From Elizabethkingia sp. YR214 (GTDB lineage: Bacteria; Bacteroidota; Bacteroidia; Flavobacteriales; Weeksellaceae): a DNA stretch of 64,000 nucleotides. A program made the position numbers and the translations under genes. Below are positions 60,838 through 64,000 of this stretch, piece after piece (the stretch's first letter is position 1; the number at the start of each line of letters is the position of its first letter). The DNA lies in the NCBI RefSeq assembly GCF_003058195.1, contig NZ_QBUH01000001.1, positions 558,001 to 622,000 on the forward strand, in the 5' to 3' direction. The notes below the pieces were generated by a model. It ran no database searches. It was given only the letters and a program-made list of their open reading frames with translations, and was not told the DNA's origin.

Positions 60838-60856
60838 AAACAGGAGACAATTTATA

Positions 60857-61189
60857 ATGGAGACACCTTATACAGACGAATTTATAGCAGAAATCGGAGA
60901 TAATATCATAAGAGTTCTGAAGACTATTTTTGATCCGGAAATTCCGGTAGATATTTATGAACTGGGGCTTATTTATGATGTACAGATTAGCGAAACAGGA
61001 GAAGTAAAAGTACTGATGACACTAACAGCACCTAACTGCCCGGTAGCGGATACTCTTCCGTTGGAAGTAGAACAAAAAGTAGGTATCGTAAAGGGAGTAA
61101 CAAAAGCTTCGGTAGAATTAACATTCGAGCCTACCTGGACAAAAGATATGATGAGCGAAGAAGCTCGATTTGAACTTGGGATGTTATAG
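60857..61189 (+). CDS. SufT/MIP18-type Fe-S assembly protein (DUF59)
   Basis: A 110-residue protein of the DUF59 family. The motif DPEIPVDIYELGLIYDV and the later LTAPNCPVADTLP with the conserved Cys match SufT/PaaD/MIP18 proteins, which help mature Fe-S proteins. The ATG at 60857 gives the usual N-terminus; the ten extra codons up to 60827 overlap the exonuclease gene and look unrelated. The sufE gene is elsewhere (22316), so the Suf functions are dispersed. Confidence 0.92.
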   Translation: METPYTDEFIAEIGDNIIRVLKTIFDPEIPVDIYELGLIYDVQISETGEVKVLMTLTAPNCPVADTLPLEVEQKVGIVKGVTKASVELTFEPTWTKDMMSEEARFELGML

Positions 61190-61216
61190 TCCGTAATAAA
61201 CTATTTTTATATATAG

Positions 61217-61241
61217 AAAGAGCCTTCATTGAAGGCTCTTT
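61217..61241. terminator. Bidirectional terminator between the SufT-like and OsmC genes
   Basis: AAAGAGCCTTCA (61217-61228) pairs perfectly with TGAAGGCTCTTT (61230-61241), and a T-rich tail follows. It serves the two converging genes. Confidence 0.82.
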
Positions 61242-61246
61242 TATTT

Positions 61247-61648
61247 TTATCCGTAAGTGAAGCTTACCGTTTTTTTTACGTCTGGGTGAAGACTTAGGGC
61301 AACAGGGCAATTCAGTGCTGTTTGTTCGATAAATTGCTTTTCCTCATCGCTGTAATTCGTCGGGAATTTCAGATCACATATAATCTCTGCAATCTTACGC
61401 GGAGCCGGATTCATTACTTTTGTAATATCACAGGTTGCACCTTCTATATCTATATTCTTGCCTTTTCCCAGAATAGCAATGGTAGTAAGCATACATTGTC
61501 CTAATGAAGTTGCGCAAAGATCTGTGGGAGAGAATGCAGCACCTTGTCCGTGGTTATCTGTCGGAGCATCTGTAATAATAATGCTTCCGGATTGCAAATG
61601 CTGAGATTCGCATCTAAGCTGGCCTATGTATTTTATTGCTGATGTCAT
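61247..61648 (-). CDS. OsmC-family protein
   Basis: A 133-residue protein of the OsmC/Ohr superfamily of thiol peroxidases. The two redox cysteine regions are visible: LCATSLGQCMLTTI around residue 50 and LNCPVALSLHPD near the end. Ohr enzymes reduce organic hydroperoxides with dihydrolipoyl or similar thiols; OsmC members have broader or unknown roles. The C-terminal pattern fits the YhfA/OsmC branch more than Ohr. Confidence 0.92.
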   Translation of the reverse strand: MTSAIKYIGQLRCESQHLQSGSIIITDAPTDNHGQGAAFSPTDLCATSLGQCMLTTIAILGKGKNIDIEGATCDITKVMNPAPRKIAEIICDLKFPTNYSDEEKQFIEQTALNCPVALSLHPDVKKTVSFTYG

Positions 61649-61716
61649 ATTTTTATAGATTTATTGAAACCGTATATCTTTCTAAATAGCTATACGACTT
61701 TACTGTTTTACATTAA

Positions 61717-62565
61717 TTAAAAATGAAAGATATCTTTTGCCTGATTGTAAGAACTTTCAAAGTTTAACAAGTTAAGCCTGTTATCAATTTTTTCGATCTG
61801 AAGGAAATTAATAAGCTGTTCCGTAGGCATATTTCCGACAAGTTCATCTTTAGCCATAGGACAGCCTCCAATCCCTTTAATTGCGGTATCAAAACGTCTA
61901 CAGCCGTTATCATAAGCTGCTTTTAGTTTTTTATAGGAATCTTCATAGCGATTATGAAAATGGGCTCCGAACTCTATATCCGGAAATAAAGGCGGGATTT
62001 TGGAAAACAGAAGAGCAATTGTTTCAGCGTCCGAAACACCGGTAGTGTCCGATAGCATAACTGTCTTCACTCCCATATTACTAAAACGCTGTGCCCATTC
62101 TTCAACATCCTGCCATTTCCACATTTCTCCGTAAGGATTACCAAAAGCCATAGAGAAATATAAAATAAGGTCTTTGTTTTTACTTTTAGTCAGATCAAAG
62201 ATTCGCTGTACTTCTGTAAAAGCTTCCTCCCTGCTTTTATTAGTATTTCTGTGCTGAAAGGTTTCTGAGATAGAAAAAGGGAAACCCAGATAATCTATCT
62301 TTTCATGTTCCAAAGCTTTTTCGGCACCTCTGAAATTAGCAATAACAACAGAAAGTTTTGTACTGGAACGGCTTTTATCAATGTTATCTACAACCTCACC
62401 GCTATCTGCCATCTGTGGAACCATTCGGGGATTTACAAAGCTGCCACAGTCCAGAATATCATACCCGACATCCATCAGGCTGTTCATATAATCGATCTTC
62501 TTGTTGGTCGGAATCAGTTCCGGCCAGCCTTGCATAGCATCTCTGGGGCATTCTGTTATAAACAT
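61717..62565 (-). CDS. Hydroxymethylglutaryl-CoA lyase-like protein
   Basis: A 282-residue TIM-barrel enzyme of the HMGL-like family. The start (TECPRDAMQGW) corresponds to the metal-binding EVGPRDG-type motif, AHFHNRYEDS holds the HxH metal ligands, and GIGGCPMAKDELVGNMPTE matches the HMG-CoA lyase signature with its active-site Cys. It would cleave HMG-CoA to acetoacetate and acetyl-CoA in leucine degradation. The first-motif difference (C-P in place of G-P) and a shorter N-terminus leave open another acyl-CoA lyase activity. Confidence 0.88.
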   Translation of the reverse strand: MFITECPRDAMQGWPELIPTNKKIDYMNSLMDVGYDILDCGSFVNPRMVPQMADSGEVVDNIDKSRSSTKLSVVIANFRGAEKALEHEKIDYLGFPFSISETFQHRNTNKSREEAFTEVQRIFDLTKSKNKDLILYFSMAFGNPYGEMWKWQDVEEWAQRFSNMGVKTVMLSDTTGVSDAETIALLFSKIPPLFPDIEFGAHFHNRYEDSYKKLKAAYDNGCRRFDTAIKGIGGCPMAKDELVGNMPTEQLINFLQIEKIDNRLNLLNFESSYNQAKDIFHF

Positions 62566-62615
62566 ATTCTAAAACTTTTATTAGGAAAACCCTGAAAAAC
62601 AAGGGCTTCATAAAA

Positions 62616-62647
62616 TTTGTCATTCGTTCTATAAATATATAAATTTG
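62616..62647 (+). promoter_or_regulatory. Two-box promoter of pepT
   Basis: TTTG (62616-62619), a 20-bp spacer, then TAAATTTG (62640-62647), both exact. The start codon is at 62764, so the leader is about 110 bases, far longer than others in this window. It contains a seven-codon open frame (62667-62690). Confidence 0.75.
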
Positions 62648-62763
62648 TTCAACACAAACAAAAAGTATGAAAACCTCAAAGAATCTGTAAGTTAATAGGA
62701 TAAAAGAGGGTTTTACAGAATGTAATAACAGTTGCCGGAAGAGGCAAAATAAAAAATAGTAGA

Positions 62764-64000
62764 ATGAATAAAGTAGAATTGAATAAGGAATGGGAAGAAA
62801 AACTTTTAGAGAGATTTTTGACCTATGTGAAAATATATTCAACAAGTGATCCGGAAAGCGAGAAGACGCCAAGTACAGAACAACAATGGGATATGGTTAA
62901 TTATCTTTATGAGGAATTACAAAGAATTGGTCTGGAAGATGTTTCCAAAGACGAAAACGGATACGTATATGGCTTCGTTCCTTCTACATTAGATAAAGAA
63001 GTTCCTCAGATTGGTTTTGTCTCTCATTTCGACTCTACACCAGACTTTAACGGTAAAGATATTAAACCAATTGTATGGGAAAATTATGATGGTGGAGATT
63101 TGTTATTGAATAAAGAAACAGGATTTACGCTTTCTTCAACTAAGTTCAAAGAACTGGCAAACTATAAAGGAAAGACTATTATTACAACTGACGGGACTTC
63201 TCTTTTAAGTGCGGATGATAAAGCTGGTATTGCTGAAATTGTAACAGCGGCTGAATATCTGATCGCAAACCCAGAGATTAAGCATGGACGTATTTCTATT
63301 GGTTTTACACCAGACGAAGAAATAGGACGTGGTGCTGATAAATTCAACGTTGCACACTTTAATGCAGAATGGGCTTATACAATGGATGGCGGAGAGATCG
63401 GAGAATTGGAGTATGAAAACTTTAATGCTTCCGGAGCAGTAGTAAAGATTCATGGATTAAGTGTACACCCGGGTTATTCTTACGGTAAAATGGTAAATGC
63501 TGGTTTACTGGCAGCTGAATTTATTCAGAGCCTTCCGGCAAATGAAACTCCGGCAACAACACGTAGTTATGAAGGATTCTTTCATTTAACAGATGTTAAG
63601 GCTGATGTATCAGAAGCTAAACTGCAATATATTATTCGTGATCACGATGATACTAAATACGAACAGCGTAATGAATTCTTAAAACAAAAGGTTGCAGAAT
63701 TCAACCAGAGACATGGAGAAGGAACAGCTGAAGTAGAGATTAAAGAGCAGTATCTGAATATGCGTAAACATATTGAAGATAAAATGTACATTATTGATTT
63801 CGCTGAAGAGGCAATGAAGATTTCAGGTGTTACACCAGATATCAAAGCGATTCGAGGTGGAACAGATGGTGCAAAGTTATCTTATATGGGGTTGCCTTGT
63901 CCTAATATTTTTGCCGGAGGTCATAACTTCCACGGACCATATGAATATGTTCCGTTGCAGTCAATGTCTAAGGCAACAGAAGTTATACTACACCTTGTAC
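62764..64000 (+). CDS. pepT: Peptidase T (tripeptide aminopeptidase), nearly complete
   Basis: The first 412 residues of an M20-family zinc aminopeptidase; the frame is open at the window edge, probably only a few residues from the end. Metal ligands lie in GFVSHFDSTPD (H-x-D), LLSADDKAG, DEEIGRG and the late AGGHNFHGPYEY. The GGEIGELEYENFNA dimerisation-domain segment is typical of PepT. It removes N-terminal residues from tripeptides in the cytoplasm. It has its own promoter and a leader of about 110 bases. Confidence 0.95.
   Translation, partial: MNKVELNKEWEEKLLERFLTYVKIYSTSDPESEKTPSTEQQWDMVNYLYEELQRIGLEDVSKDENGYVYGFVPSTLDKEVPQIGFVSHFDSTPDFNGKDIKPIVWENYDGGDLLLNKETGFTLSSTKFKELANYKGKTIITTDGTSLLSADDKAGIAEIVTAAEYLIANPEIKHGRISIGFTPDEEIGRGADKFNVAHFNAEWAYTMDGGEIGELEYENFNASGAVVKIHGLSVHPGYSYGKMVNAGLLAAEFIQSLPANETPATTRSYEGFFHLTDVKADVSEAKLQYIIRDHDDTKYEQRNEFLKQKVAEFNQRHGEGTAEVEIKEQYLNMRKHIEDKMYIIDFAEEAMKISGVTPDIKAIRGGTDGAKLSYMGLPCPNIFAGGHNFHGPYEYVPLQSMSKATEVILHLV

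Noticed and set aside
60827-60856. Ten extra N-terminal codons for the SufT-like protein
   Set aside because: They overlap the exonuclease stop region, are unrelated to the family and precede a good ATG with the normal N-terminus.

Overview
The window looks like core chromosome of a member of the Bacteroidota, most likely a flavobacterium of the Weeksellaceae (Elizabethkingia/Chryseobacterium type). The evidence is AT-rich DNA, absence of recognisable Shine-Dalgarno sequences, many matches to the Bacteroidota promoter (-33 TTTG, 19-20 bp, -7 TAnnTTTG), TonB-linked outer-membrane proteins, DUF3078 and fimbrillin-like proteins, and a division cluster led by mraZ. The genus is inferred from protein style, not from a database search. 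I see no prophage, insertion sequence, CRISPR array or plasmid function, and no gene-free stretch longer than 300 bases.

Layout. 1-437: the end of an alpha/beta hydrolase running out of the window. 663-16444: a complete mra/dcw cluster on the plus strand (mraZ, rsmH, ftsL, ftsI, murE, mraY, murD, ftsW, murG, murC, ftsQ, ftsA, ftsZ), preceded by three 10-bp-spaced GTGG repeats that look like the MraZ operator. murF and ddl are not in it. 16461-23703: a palindromic repeat, a YqeY-like protein, a bacilliredoxin, a GH3-family protein, clpC (minus), a small YgjV-like membrane protein, sufE and a glycosyltransferase. 23736-23914: two identical tRNA-Val(UAC) genes with their own promoter inside the end of folC. 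23960-27209: folC and an exbB-exbD-tonB unit with a Fur-sized palindrome in front. 27308-30598: an acidic unknown protein and a large outer-membrane barrel protein.

30831-35405: a persulfide-oxidising operon (CstB-like fusion, rhodanese lipoprotein, thioredoxin) facing an OprC-like copper receptor and a small Cys-motif protein. 35558-39565: a HerA-like ATPase, a DnaQ-type exonuclease with a degenerate GIY-YIG module, and lysA. 39649-41896: two tandem TonB-C-only secreted proteins, a META lipoprotein and a small unknown. 42009-49394: hflX, a Na+/H+ antiporter, an AlkD-type repair protein, a truncated globin divergent from a YkgJ protein, a Thr-rich secreted protein, gdhA and dprA. 49432-53026: rhomboid protease, DUF3078 barrel and a ComM-like ATPase. 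53223-56905: a fimbrillin/FISUMP-like lipoprotein, a 73-residue peptide and a TPR-membrane-AraC regulator; this is the least ordinary locus. 57183-64000: mannose-1-phosphate guanylyltransferase, a SprT-like protein, a serine hydrolase, an exonuclease, a SufT-like protein, OsmC, an HMG-CoA-lyase-like protein and a nearly complete pepT.

How the parts connect. The dcw genes supply lipid II and the divisome. SufE and the SufT-like protein serve Fe-S assembly. The ExbBD-TonB unit can energise the two outer-membrane receptors. The sulfur and copper genes converge on one terminator but need not be one system. All annotation is by reading; no alignment or search was run.
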